Origin: JARYGU01 sp033795365 | GTDB taxonomy: Bacteria > Pseudomonadota > Alphaproteobacteria > Rhizobiales > Rhizobiaceae | NCBI GenBank assembly: GCA_033795365.1 | Contig: JARYGU010000011.1 | Location: 1 to 64,000 of the forward strand | Direction of reading: 5' to 3' | DNA: 64,000 nt | Part shown: positions 1 through 9,139 of the stretch, piece after piece | How positions within the stretch are numbered: the stretch's first letter is position 1 | Layout: each line of letters begins with the position of its first letter | Program-made: the position numbers and the translations under genes | Notes under the pieces: generated by a model | What the model saw: the letters and a program-made list of their open reading frames with translations, nothing else | Told to the model about the DNA's origin: nothing | Databases searched by the model: none

Positions 1-492
1 CCATTCAACTTCAAAAAGCAGCCTGCCTGACCGCCGGCTAAAGCCCACTTATAACGCGCAGCGAAATGCGCGCTTACAAAGAAAAGGCTGCTGCGGCATT
101 GAACGTAGCCGAGAATATGAACGAGGAGTTTGCCTGCAATATCATGGGTAAACTCCAGTTCCGAGACGGCTACGGCGAGATCGCGGAGAACGCGCAGGCG
201 ACCACCATTTCGCTTCTCAGATCGGTCTGCGGCCACCAACCGTCAGCCTCTGCCTCCCCTTCCTCGCCGTCTCCACGATGACCCTTCGATACGATACCGC
301 CCAACTCGGCGGTCTGTTCGATCCAACCTACCGCGCTTTCCAATACAAAGACATTCCGCGATCTCGCTTTAGCTGACGACCCTTATCACCGTCGCGAACT
401 TTCGCAGCTAAATTGCGCGGCTCGTTGGGAAGGAGTTGTGGCTTCACGCCGGCTTGGCCTCAACATAGATGCCGCCGGTCAGCATCCATGAC
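1..492. other. No recognisable gene (window edge)
   Basis: I see no convincing gene here. Short overlapping open frames exist on the plus strand (for example 66-281 and 130-372), but none has a good ribosome binding site or a recognisable domain. One plus-strand frame from about 330 to 490 reads like a decayed protein tail and ends in TGA near 489. I looked here for an inverted copy of the motifs found upstream of the transposition genes near 22.7 kb and did not find one. Confidence 0.4.
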
Positions 493-1322
493 TTAACTAC
501 CATCACGATCCGCGGACCGCTTCAGCCCCTCAAGCACGAGCACGGCGTAACCGTCCGCATTGTCCCTGTTTCGCCGCGTCTGCTCGACAAAATCTACGTT
601 TAAGCCCTCAACTGCCAGCGAAGACAGCCTTGCAGCCGTTTTGGCAATTTCGAGAAGAAGCGTGAGGTCCTCGTACTTGGGATAGACGTCTGGTTCCTTG
701 TTAAACAGAGAATGTGCCATCCTGCGATTACGGAACCCTTTGAGCCGGGCCAACGCTACGGCCTCGGCCGTCGTCGGATCGGAAAGGCGGTCCGCTATGA
801 TGACGAGATCACCGAGCGCAGATTTGCAACTCTCCATATCACGGGTCCGCTCGCTCGCGAGCATTTCCATGGCGACGGCCTCCACCTCGACAGACCTGTC
901 CGCCTCGTCTCCATCGGTCCATTCAATCCCTGATATCCATGAGGAGGCTTTGGCCAGCAAGCCATCCATCACGCCTGTCACGCCGAGAAGCATGCCAAGG
1001 ACGGGGATTGACGCCATGTCCTGCCTATCCAGCGGACGGCCTGTGCTGACATCGAAGACGCGCGCGACATCCATGCAAGCTTGAGGACCAGCGCGTTCTG
1101 GATGGCACCGTACGTCTGAACGAAATCCGTCTGATATCCTTTTAGGCCGGGCGGCACGATGGCGTTCTGGGCCTCCATGACTTCATGGGACAGGATAGCT
1201 GTCTCTACGTCATGCCTGATCATCGGGACGATCTTCTGAATTCTCTCTATTGCGTCTTCGTATTCCACGGCTCGCCTCATCCCACGTCGCGCGGGATATA
1301 CAAACGCCGACGGCAAAGACAA
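493..1322 (-). pseudogene. HEPN/AbiU2-like protein, frameshifted
   Basis: Two minus-strand frames (1322-978 and 1074-493) look like halves of one gene. The first ends its plausible coding part at residues NALVLKLA (near 1085) and the second continues with MDVARVFDVSTG; a single missing base around 1075-1082 would join them into about 275 residues. The joined protein has an N-terminal helical part, a central DVARxFD segment typical of AbiU2-like HEPN domains, and a late RNRRMAH motif that fits the HEPN R-x(4-6)-H RNase signature. HEPN/AbiU2 proteins are linked to abortive infection, but the assignment is by motif only. Initiation may be at 1322 or at 1280 (MRRAVEYEDA). Whether the shift is real or a sequencing error cannot be told from the window. 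Confidence 0.5.
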
Positions 1323-1419
1323 CCTGTCTGCGTTTTAAGTCCCACAAAATCATTTCGTTTCAGATGCGTCGAAAACCTTATGGGTCCTCCATAACGCGGA
1401 AAGCGCGAGTATTCCCACC

Positions 1420-2187
1420 CTAGATTTCGATGACGAGCTGCGGATCGAAACCAGTCCGCTCCCCCGGATATCCACGCGGGTTAGCGACCACCCTGGTCCT
1501 GCCGATTTGGTAATCGAAGCCATGATGAACGTGACCATGCACCCACAACGCAGGCTGCTCGTCGACGATCAGGTCCTCCAGATCGCTGGCGTAGCAGGCA
1601 GACAGCGGATCGCCCTTGAACTCGGGGGGAATTGATCTGGGCGACGGAGCGTGATGGGTCAGGACCACCGTCGTCCGGGCCGTGGCGTTCTCCAGCGCAG
1701 ATTTGAGAAACGCCCTGGATTCTTGGTGTTTTCGATAGGCGTGGATCGGCTTGAACTTCCGATAGGGAAGTTTGCAAAACTTGATCTTCTTGTAATCGTT
1801 CATCCCGCTCTGGGCGGCCGCCATTGCCAGTTCAGGATCGCCGCCGTTGAGCCGGAAGTCGGTCCACAGGGTTGCGCCAACAAACCTGGTGCCGCCGATG
1901 TTCACCGCTTCGTTTTCGAGAAAGTGGATTTGGGGAAAGCGATCACGCAGCAAGCGCGCTTCACGGATGCTCTCCTGCACGGAGCCTCCATAGTATTCAT
2001 GGTTCCCTGCCGTGAACACGACGGGCATCGAGGAAGGCAAGTTGGTCGCCAACCATTCAATGCTCGGTGCGATGCCGCGTGTCAAAAGATCGCCCGCGCA
2101 AACCAGGACATCGGCCTCAGGAGGCGGCGGCTGAACAAATGGCTGGCCGAATTCCAGATGCAAATCGGAAATGATCCAGAGTTTCAC
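1420..2187 (-). CDS. Metallophosphoesterase
   Basis: A 255-residue calcineurin-like phosphoesterase. The metal-binding motifs appear in family order: DLHLEF at residues 8-13 (D-x-H), CAGDLL near 31-36 (GD), GNHEYY near 61-66 (GNH[ED]), THHAPS near 177 and HGHVHHGFD near 218-226 (GHxH). These coordinate a dinuclear metal centre that hydrolyses phosphomono- or diesters. The start appears to be GTG at 2187, with AAAGG about 11 bases upstream. There is no signal peptide, so the protein is cytoplasmic. It stands alone, convergent with a small plus-strand gene to its right, and the substrate cannot be deduced. Stand-alone phosphoesterases of this type are common cargo in mobile islands of rhizobia. 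Confidence 0.85.
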   Translation of the reverse strand: MKLWIISDLHLEFGQPFVQPPPPEADVLVCAGDLLTRGIAPSIEWLATNLPSSMPVVFTAGNHEYYGGSVQESIREARLLRDRFPQIHFLENEAVNIGGTRFVGATLWTDFRLNGGDPELAMAAAQSGMNDYKKIKFCKLPYRKFKPIHAYRKHQESRAFLKSALENATARTTVVLTHHAPSPRSIPPEFKGDPLSACYASDLEDLIVDEQPALWVHGHVHHGFDYQIGRTRVVANPRGYPGERTGFDPQLVIEI

Positions 2188-2348
2188 GCTTCGGCACCTT
2201 TCTGAACTCGACGGGTCATCTTCCTGACCCTGTTACAACGATTGAGCCTTCCGGAGCTGTTCGGTTTTGTTCCGACGAACAGCTTTCCTTCTTGCCGGGT
2301 AGTCACGCAGAGCCCAAGGTGCTCCTGATCCAATTAGAGGAGGCAGAG

Positions 2349-2522
2349 ATGACCCGGCCATCACGCCGTAAACCAAAGTCCGCGAAGGAAAACTCGCTCG
2401 GCTCTGCCTTGGACGAGATCGGATTCAAGCCGCTCGGCCGTCGGGTCAAAATCAAGGCTGGCATCAATCAGACGCAACTCCGTAAGCCCTTATCCGATAC
2501 CGCCTCGGGAGAGCAGCGCTAG
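2349..2522 (+). CDS. Small basic hypothetical protein
   Basis: A 57-residue basic protein starting MTRPSRRKPKSAKEN. ATG 2349 is preferred over the upstream in-frame ATG at 2292 because AGAGGAGGCAGAG directly precedes it, a strong Shine-Dalgarno. The protein has many Lys, Arg and Ser residues and no membrane segment. No family is recognised. It lies between the divergent metallophosphoesterase and the convergent AAA/M41 gene. Confidence 0.5.
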   Translation: MTRPSRRKPKSAKENSLGSALDEIGFKPLGRRVKIKAGINQTQLRKPLSDTASGEQR

Positions 2523-2591
2523 CAGGTCGCAGGCAATTGTGAGCGGCTCCGCCCCTCTATCGAGCGAGGAGCGGAGCCTGACCGCTAGCCG

Positions 2592-4517
2592 TCACGTCCT
2601 GACGGATGCGGATTCGGTATTCCTGAGCTTTACGCCCAGGAGCGCCCGAACTTCGTCGCCGATGACGTGGCCCGTGTCGATCAGCGCCTCGGTAAGACGG
2701 TCTAGTTCCTGTCGACGCTCCGAAAGAAGCGCCACCGCTCGATCGAACTGGGTCTTCAGCCTTGCATCGACGAGACTGCGCAGTTCCGGGTCACGAGCAC
2801 GGAGATACTCGAGGGGGCGGTCCCCCTTTCCAAGCTCTACGGACAGCACCCCGCCGAACCCAAAATGCCGCTCCAGCCTTGTTGCGAGATCGCTTGCCAC
2901 CATCAGGTCTGAAGTCGGAGCGCCCCCTGCCCCGTCTGCATGGCAGCCATAGACCAACGTCTCGGCCGCAATGCCGCCCAAGAGCATCGCGATCCTGTCG
3001 TCGTAATAGCTCACCGTCTTCACCCGACCGACCTCGGGTTCAAAGACGGTCATTCCGACGGACTGAGCGCCGACTCCAAGCGCCGCATCCCGATCGATGT
3101 GAACGTGCTTGAGCACGTCGCATGCGAGAAGGACCGCCACGATGGCATGGCCCGATTCATGGACCGCGGTGTGACGCAGCTCGCTCTCGCTCAGGACATA
3201 TCGCGCGGGCAGCACCTCGAGCAGGAGGTCCTCCGACAAGGCAATCTTCCGCCGCCTCGAAAGCCGCCTGGCGTCGCGAGCAAGTTTCTCGATGTCAGCT
3301 CCGGACCATCCCCTGGTCGCCGTGGCGAAACGGGCGAGATCGCCGTCGAACACCTGTTCGCGCAGATGGTGCCGCAGGATCGCAACCCTGGCGGCAGCAT
3401 CGGGCAATGGGATTTCGATCAGCGTCTCAAGTCTTCCCGGCCGAAGCAGGGCGCGGTCGATGACAGACGGGTTGTTGGTGGCACCCACGACGACGACGCC
3501 TTCTCGGCCCTCGGCAGGGTCAAGGCATTCGAGCATCCCATTGATTACCTGACGCCGATAATCCCTCGCGTGGTCGTCATCCCCTTCCCGGTCGCCAAAG
3601 CTGTCGAATTCGTCGACGAACAAGATGCACGGCGACTGCTTCGCCGCCTGCGAAAAGGCGGCGCGCATTGCCTTGAGGTAGTCGCCCAGATGACCGGCCG
3701 CCTGCCAACGTGCGGCGGAGGCAACCTCCAAGTCTACCTCACAGGAGTTCGCGAGTGCTCGGGCATATGTCGTCTTGCCACAACCAGGCGGACCGTGGAG
3801 CAGCGCTCCGCGGTCAACGTCTTCCCATGCGATCTCGCCAGCCTTCCACGCACGCAGGTCCTCCGCAAGCTGAAGGCCCCAAGTCTTCGCGCCACCATAG
3901 CCGGCCATTTCTTCGAGACGTGGCCCCTTGGGCTTAGCCTTGACGGGCGCGGGTTTCTCGACCTCGACGACGGACTTCTTTAGTTGGCGGACCGCGCTCA
4001 GCAGCGGCCTCGTGCCACGGACAGTCGATGCGATTGCGTCAAACGAAAACGCGGTCAGCAACGAGGCGATTTCCGGCGTCATCCCCCTGATTTTCGCCAC
4101 CCGTGAAGCCGCCATGTAGTGGGTGGCTGAAGGTGGGGCGATTTTGGCGACGACGTCGGCCGCCGCCTTCAGTTCGTGAGGAATGTTGTCCGTCCCCTCT
4201 GTGACGACGACGATCTGCCGACCGTGGCGGAAGCGGTCGTAGATCGCCCGGGCATCCGCCGGACCGTCGGGAACCGTCATGACGATAGCCGTCTCGTTGC
4301 CGTCCTCGTCTAAAGGGACAGGGTCCCGGATTAGCGACGAGGCGGCGCGGCGATAGTAATCGCTCGTTCCTTCAGCGACATGCATGATCGCGATAAAGGC
4401 GATGCACTTACGGCGCAGGAAGGGTCTGAGGACACCTTGAACGGCACAGCGGGCCGCCGCGACAACAAAGCTCGGCGGGGACTGACGTCTGGATAGCGTG
4501 TAGGAACTAGAGGACAT
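2592..4517 (-). CDS. FtsH-like AAA ATPase with M41 peptidase domain, soluble
   Basis: A 641-residue protein. The AAA module has Walker A GPPGCGKTTYA near residue 239, Walker B CILFVDEFDS near 300, and the second region of homology with an arginine-finger segment RALLRPGRLE near 350. The C-terminal third carries the M41 zinc site HESGH near residue 454 and a downstream Asp in TSDLMVASDLA matching the third zinc ligand of FtsH. Unlike FtsH it has no pair of N-terminal membrane helices; the first 230 residues are unrecognised. It is thus probably a cytoplasmic ATP-driven protease. ATG 4517 is chosen over the longer frame (4694), which would overlap the upstream gene. It lies 44 bases downstream of a TnsA-like gene and probably forms a two-gene operon with it. 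Confidence 0.8.
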   Translation of the reverse strand: MSSSSYTLSRRQSPPSFVVAAARCAVQGVLRPFLRRKCIAFIAIMHVAEGTSDYYRRAASSLIRDPVPLDEDGNETAIVMTVPDGPADARAIYDRFRHGRQIVVVTEGTDNIPHELKAAADVVAKIAPPSATHYMAASRVAKIRGMTPEIASLLTAFSFDAIASTVRGTRPLLSAVRQLKKSVVEVEKPAPVKAKPKGPRLEEMAGYGGAKTWGLQLAEDLRAWKAGEIAWEDVDRGALLHGPPGCGKTTYARALANSCEVDLEVASAARWQAAGHLGDYLKAMRAAFSQAAKQSPCILFVDEFDSFGDREGDDDHARDYRRQVINGMLECLDPAEGREGVVVVGATNNPSVIDRALLRPGRLETLIEIPLPDAAARVAILRHHLREQVFDGDLARFATATRGWSGADIEKLARDARRLSRRRKIALSEDLLLEVLPARYVLSESELRHTAVHESGHAIVAVLLACDVLKHVHIDRDAALGVGAQSVGMTVFEPEVGRVKTVSYYDDRIAMLLGGIAAETLVYGCHADGAGGAPTSDLMVASDLATRLERHFGFGGVLSVELGKGDRPLEYLRARDPELRSLVDARLKTQFDRAVALLSERRQELDRLTEALIDTGHVIGDEVRALLGVKLRNTESASVRT

Positions 4518-4561
4518 CTGGTGGCTCTTTTGTGATCTTGGCACGGGGCGGCGACTTCCGT

Positions 4562-5173
4562 TCACCGCGATATGCGCCTGACCACCGTTTCCGGTCCTAA
4601 TGGGGCATCGTCCAGGTCGACTTCGAGATATCGATTGAGGATCATGGCGGCGAGACCTGCGACTGGCTTCGTTTCCTGAAACGCATTCAGGCACTCGGCG
4701 ATGGGCATCGATCCGTTTTCGTCGAGAGCGTCCAGCAGGCGCAGGCGATCGCCGAGCGGGACGGCGTAGTTGCCGTAGCGCAAGAGGTCCTTGGCGTTCT
4801 TGAGGCGGAAGCCGCTATGGACATCGTTACGCGACATCTTCCGGTACGACGCGCCTCGCCCTCCAAAGGCTTGCTCCAAAACAGCAATGTCGGCCGAGAA
4901 TTCGTGGTCATAGGCGTCCACGAAAACGACACTGGCATCATCATGAATGACTTCGAAGTCTGGCACATGATCGAGTTCGAGGCGGGAGCTTGGCATGCAT
5001 CTCCACGAGACCACCGACGGATCGACGTCGAGCAGGCACCCGACATCGCGGGCCGCCTGCGAGCGGAAGACCTTGCCGCCTTCGCACCAGACGGTCGCCA
5101 AGGGGTAATAAATGCGGATCGGTGTGGAATTAACAGCGTTCTGAATCGACGCTGACTGCCTGCCCGGACTCAT
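4562..5173 (-). CDS. TnsA-like endonuclease N-terminal domain protein
   Basis: About 203 residues from ATG 5173 (GAGG five bases upstream) or 217 from ATG 5215. The central part has the TnsA N-terminal layout: an AARDVGCLLDVDPSVVSW segment, then LDHVPDFEV, which supplies the catalytic Asp of the PD-(D/E)xK fold. Where active TnsA nucleases have an E/Q-x-K strand, this protein reads VFVDAYD, so the catalytic Lys seems to be missing. It is followed by an RLKNAKDLLRYGN helix also typical of the family. It is paired with the AAA/M41 gene downstream, not with a transposase. It could be a domesticated or inactive relative of transposon TnsA; its function is unknown. Confidence 0.6.
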   Translation of the reverse strand: MSPGRQSASIQNAVNSTPIRIYYPLATVWCEGGKVFRSQAARDVGCLLDVDPSVVSWRCMPSSRLELDHVPDFEVIHDDASVVFVDAYDHEFSADIAVLEQAFGGRGASYRKMSRNDVHSGFRLKNAKDLLRYGNYAVPLGDRLRLLDALDENGSMPIAECLNAFQETKPVAGLAAMILNRYLEVDLDDAPLGPETVVRRISR

Positions 5174-5271
5174 GACAACCTCATACACAAACTGGTTGTT
5201 CGCCGTCGCGGACATCGCGACGGGAGATCAACGTATTCGTATGAGCCGGCTCTCTGTGATCATGGATAGAA

Positions 5272-5299
5272 CAAATAAAGAACATTTCCGTATAGTCAA
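5272..5299 (-). promoter_or_regulatory. Candidate sigma-70 promoter of TnsA-like/AAA-M41 operon
   Basis: On the minus strand TTGACT (5299-5294) is followed after 16 bases by TATTTG (5277-5272). It lies about 100 bases upstream of ATG 5173. The -35 box sits inside the 10-mer CCGGTTGACT, which occurs twice more upstream of the tnsA operon at 22.6-22.7 kb. The prediction is by eye only. Confidence 0.35.
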
Positions 5300-5389
5300 C
5301 CGGACCCTGGGGAAAAATCGTGCTCCTGCAGTGATTTAGGCGATTTTCTCTAATCCAGATAGAGCCAATCGCTTGAGCGGGGGTATGCT

Positions 5390-6010
5390 CTACTCGTACA
5401 GACCCCAGTTACGATCCGCATCGTTCCGGCGATTGAAGGCAGCCGGAGGTTTGCCGGTTCCAGAGGTGCGCCGTTCACCGTCAGAGCCAATCCAGTGGAA
5501 CGAGACCTCGTAATCGGTGTTCTCGCCGCTGTTTGTCTGGTATCCGTGGACGGATTTTGTGACGGCGATGCCGGCGAGCGTAAGGGTCGCCTCGCCCTTG
5601 CCGGCATGCTTCCAGAAGATGCGGTCGCGCAATCTGTTGTCTAGGAAGTCACGCTCCTCGACCAAGGAGACGTCATCCACACAAGCCTGCTTGCGTCTGC
5701 GTTCTGCTATCTGCGTCCTAAGGACATCCGCGTTTTCAAGATACTGATCGGCTAGCGGAGTCTCCCGCACTACTTCGCCATGGTTCATTGGTAACGTACC
5801 CGCGCGATATGCCTTCAGGATGGCGGAGGCTGCATCTGGCCCGACCACGTCCACCATATCGAAAATGCTGTCACTTCTCGGGAAGATGTCCCGACGCTCG
5901 TCTTTCGAAAGCAAATCGCCATTTACGATCAGTGCGCGCGCTTTGCGGGGCTTGACCCCAGGCAGGTAAGAAATGAAATCCGTCAATGAAAGCAAAGCGT
6001 CCTCCGCCAA
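5390..6010 (-). CDS. Hypothetical protein
   Basis: A 206-residue protein with no recognised domain. The only possible starts at the 5' end are TTG 6010 (an in-frame stop lies two codons upstream) or later internal codons. The N-terminal half is rich in charged helices, with a segment resembling a four-helix DNA-lesion or nucleotide-binding fold (YLPGVKPRKARALIVNG), but this is not enough to assign a family. The C-terminal half has beta-rich stretches and ends NWGLYE. It sits 170 bases downstream of the next minus-strand gene and may be transcribed with it. Codon use is compatible with a real gene. Confidence 0.55.
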   Translation of the reverse strand: MAEDALLSLTDFISYLPGVKPRKARALIVNGDLLSKDERRDIFPRSDSIFDMVDVVGPDAASAILKAYRAGTLPMNHGEVVRETPLADQYLENADVLRTQIAERRRKQACVDDVSLVEERDFLDNRLRDRIFWKHAGKGEATLTLAGIAVTKSVHGYQTNSGENTDYEVSFHWIGSDGERRTSGTGKPPAAFNRRNDADRNWGLYE

Positions 6011-6182
6011 TGGTTGCTAACGATATGTAGACCCTTGGTCCGCCTCATCTAAGTCGAGTGTGTGGTCCGCTTCAAGAACCCAGGTTTCAGGGCTGGCCTC
6101 TCGCCATCACCGCAAAACGACCATCGCCAAGCATTTAGACCGGGGCGGTTACAAGGAAGCAGTTCAGCCTTCGATGACCCTT

Positions 6183-7241
6183 CTATCTGACATGCCTCGT
6201 TAGGATCGCTTGGTATTCTTGGTACGTCGAAGACGCGCCGTCGGTTCTCTTATCGAGAGCCGCAGTTTCGCCAGTACGGATCAGTTCATATCCCCATTCC
6301 GACATGAACAGTTGTTCCTCGTCTTCGGCCAACAAGATGCCTTCATCCAGGAGTTCTTTCACCAGCCTGTCAAACATGTGCGTTTTAATCGCCGGATTGG
6401 GTCGAAACAGCCTCCAAATTTCGATCGGCGTAGGAGCGCCCGGATACTCGAGGGCCTCCAGAAAATAGGCCATATCCTCTGCGCATGCGCCACCTTCAAG
6501 CCGTTCTGGCCGTCCGATCCCGTTGACTCTATGATCGATGACAAAGGCGGCAACATGAGAGTCCAGTTCCCACACGGTGATAGCCCCATCCGTTCGAGGT
6601 ATCGGCCGATGTTCGCTTAGGGCCAGATATGTCGAGTATGTCGATGATCTTCCATCCTGCCTGTGTTCGGGTTTTGCGGTCGCTCCCGTTAACAACAGTT
6701 CGATCCCCCATTCAGTGATAACGAGACCGTCCGCCGTCGTCCCGTCGGAAAACTCCAAGGCGGTTTCTTCGAACAATCCGAGCTTCACCAAGGGGCCGAT
6801 CGCTTTCGTCGAGTGAGACCGGTCCGATTTTGAACCGCCCTCGAGCCAACGGTCCCGCCGCTTACGACCCGGAACGCCCGATCCAGATTCACGCGCTAAG
6901 GCATAGTTTTCGAGTTTAGGTAGTGCGCCGCTCGATTTAGAGCCTACTCGGTATCCTCGGAAGTCCTCCAAGACCTCTCTCGAAAGCGAGGGCACGTCAA
7001 TATCGTGCATCCTTGCAACGACGGGCGCTGTGTCGACATCTGTCATCGGGGCTTCACCAGCGTATGCCACTCCAGCACTGAACGCCATTTCCATCAGTCG
7101 GGCGATAGCACCTGGCCTATCGGTCAGATCACGTACCCATTTTGTATAGCTTTTGCCCGCTTCACGGAACACAGCCCTCCGCGTCTTGGGATTGCGCATT
7201 TCAAACGGCAGAAGCTGTATGCTGTCGAACAAATACTTCAT
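6183..7241 (-). CDS. Hypothetical protein with internal duplication
   Basis: A 352-residue protein starting MKYLFDSIQLLPFEM. No family is recognised. Two segments about 140 residues apart match closely: WGIELLLTGATAKPEHRQDG followed by RSSTYSTY (near residues 172-200) and WGYELIRTGETAALDKRTDG followed by ASSTYQEY (near 316-343). Each follows an acidic stretch and a short helical region that could form a winged-helix fold, so the protein may be built from two copies of one module. It is divergent from the CoiA-like gene at 7394, with a 152-base shared upstream region. Its position beside defence-type genes suggests an accessory role, but this is inference. Confidence 0.6.
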   Translation of the reverse strand: MKYLFDSIQLLPFEMRNPKTRRAVFREAGKSYTKWVRDLTDRPGAIARLMEMAFSAGVAYAGEAPMTDVDTAPVVARMHDIDVPSLSREVLEDFRGYRVGSKSSGALPKLENYALARESGSGVPGRKRRDRWLEGGSKSDRSHSTKAIGPLVKLGLFEETALEFSDGTTADGLVITEWGIELLLTGATAKPEHRQDGRSSTYSTYLALSEHRPIPRTDGAITVWELDSHVAAFVIDHRVNGIGRPERLEGGACAEDMAYFLEALEYPGAPTPIEIWRLFRPNPAIKTHMFDRLVKELLDEGILLAEDEEQLFMSEWGYELIRTGETAALDKRTDGASSTYQEYQAILTRHVR

Positions 7242-7393
7242 TAGGACCCCTTGGACCTGTCGAGCGAATCAAGCGAACCACACAATAACCGGAAGTTGCA
7301 AACTGACGAAGACACATTCTCGCTGGTGAAGGGCTTCCGGAGGCAGTGGAACCGGGCTAGCCTCTCGCCCACCCACAGCGATTCAAAGCCCAC

Positions 7394-8899
7394 ATGGCAA
7401 CAAAAACCACCATTGCCGACCTGTTCCCCGACGATGAGGGCGTGATCCTCGTCGCCAAGTACGTGAGCGACGGATCGCCACGCCATATCACCGAGGTCGC
7501 CAACGGCGCGGCCTGCGGATGCATCTGTTTCGGATGCAAGAGGCCGATGGTCGCAAAGAACGGCGGCGACCCGTCTCGAATGGCGTATCACTTCGCCCAT
7601 CGCCCTGAAGACATGGTCTACGACTGTACGACGGCGGGCGAAACCGCTCTCCATGTCCGCGCCAAGGAGATCATCGAGAAACACCGTCGAGTGACCCTGC
7701 CGCCAACGACCACACCAGGCCTCGACGGAAAGCCGGTGGACGTCACACCCGAGCGGTCCATAGAGCTCACCGATGTCCTCCTCGAGACGGCGACAGGAGA
7801 ACTAATCCCCGATATCACTGCGACAATGCCAGACGGCCGCCGGCTCTTCATAGAGATCGCCAACACGCACCCCTGCCCGCAATCGAAAATCGAAAAGTTG
7901 GGCGTCATGGGCGTTGAGGTTCTCGAGATCGAGGCGGCAGGATACCGGACCGTCCCGCTCGATGACCTCGACGCCATCATTTTGGACCTTGCGCCGCGCC
8001 GGTTGATCCATTGTTCCGAAAGAACGGCTAAGGCGGCTGAGATCGAAGAGCAACGTCGCCGGATCGAGGAAACAGAACGCCTGGAGGCGGAGCGACTGAT
8101 CGCCGTGTACAGAGAACCGCCGACGGCCAGACATCGGACGGCGGCAGAACTGGTCGAGGAAATGGCGCTGTGGGGCTTCGACGAATTCATGGATGCGGAC
8201 GACACCCAGCCGTCAGCGTTCATCGTTCCCCGCTGCCAATGGCAGGCCGCCGTGTTCTACAGGTTCATTGACACCCAGTATCCCGCCACCGTGTCGCCAA
8301 TCGACATGGTGGACAGGTTTCGGGAGCGGGAGTGGGAAAAACCGGACCTCGTATTCATGAAGACCGAGGCATCTCGGAAGATCGCCGCCTCGGCCGAGGA
8401 CTTCAAGTCGGCCTACGAGGAGGTCCTGGCTTACATGCGGCGGCTGGAAAAGGCGGAGGTCGTCTACCAGAAGCCGGGGAAGACCTTCTACATGACCTAT
8501 GACTTCAAGAAGAAGCTCAAGGCTACCCTGGAAGCGCTTCAGGCGGACGACGCCAACAGGGACATCATCAGAGAGGTATACGAGGGCATCGAGAAACTGC
8601 TGAAGCCCGGAGGCGGTGGCATGCCGGACTTCGAAGGATGGCTACAGCATCAGGCGGACCGGCATGACCTCGCCGTCCAGGAATTTCTGGCTGACGATGA
8701 CCTCGCCTACGCGGTCGAGGAAAACCTGAAGGAGATAAAGCAGGTCATCGAGAAGAGGGCTGCTGGCGAATGGGAGGAATTGCCCGACGACCTCATGGGC
8801 CTTCCGTTGGTCGACATGGTCAATCGCCTCATGCAGACGTGGCATGAAGCCGAGGAGCGCGCGGGTGACGGCTGGCGGGCGAACATGGAGACCAGTTAG
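7394..8899 (+). CDS. Competence protein CoiA-like family protein
   Basis: A 501-residue protein. Near residues 38-70 it has CGCICFGCKRPMVAKNGG followed by MAYHFAHR, matching the Cys-containing N-terminal region of CoiA-like proteins (C-x2-C and HFAH). Residues about 85-165 (ALHVRAKEIIEKH, then LIPDITATMPDGRRLFIEIA) match the predicted restriction-endonuclease-like domain of this family, with Asp in PDI and Glu in FIEIA. The remaining 300 residues are helical with no recognised domain. CoiA is known from competence in Gram-positive bacteria; homologues in mobile regions are usually of unknown role. It lies on the same strand as the five-gene system starting at 9140, separated by 240 bases, so it may be expressed separately. 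Confidence 0.65.
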   Translation: MATKTTIADLFPDDEGVILVAKYVSDGSPRHITEVANGAACGCICFGCKRPMVAKNGGDPSRMAYHFAHRPEDMVYDCTTAGETALHVRAKEIIEKHRRVTLPPTTTPGLDGKPVDVTPERSIELTDVLLETATGELIPDITATMPDGRRLFIEIANTHPCPQSKIEKLGVMGVEVLEIEAAGYRTVPLDDLDAIILDLAPRRLIHCSERTAKAAEIEEQRRRIEETERLEAERLIAVYREPPTARHRTAAELVEEMALWGFDEFMDADDTQPSAFIVPRCQWQAAVFYRFIDTQYPATVSPIDMVDRFREREWEKPDLVFMKTEASRKIAASAEDFKSAYEEVLAYMRRLEKAEVVYQKPGKTFYMTYDFKKKLKATLEALQADDANRDIIREVYEGIEKLLKPGGGGMPDFEGWLQHQADRHDLAVQEFLADDDLAYAVEENLKEIKQVIEKRAAGEWEELPDDLMGLPLVDMVNRLMQTWHEAEERAGDGWRANMETS

Positions 8900-9139
8900 A
8901 GCAACACGGTACCCGTTGCTTCAGCTTCAGTCGTCCGATTTCGTCGGATTGAGTCGAGATCGACGCTGTGGCTTTCTTTGATGTCTCGACCGATGAAATC
9001 GTCCAACACCGGGGGTGACAAATGCGATTGCTGCCGCGACAGTTGTTATGGATGATTGATAAGCGCTTGCCTCTGATATTGTGGAATATTCCTGGGCGAC
9101 TTACGGTAGTTTAACGCGAGATTCGCGGCGGGATGGTAT

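Noticed and set aside
1..490. Left end of the Tn7-like element
   Set aside because: No inverted copy of the motifs near 22.7 kb and no TGT terminus with repeats could be identified.
2940..3983. 347-residue plus-strand frame over the AAA/M41 gene
   Set aside because: Antisense to conserved Walker and HESGH motifs; composition is that of a shadow frame.
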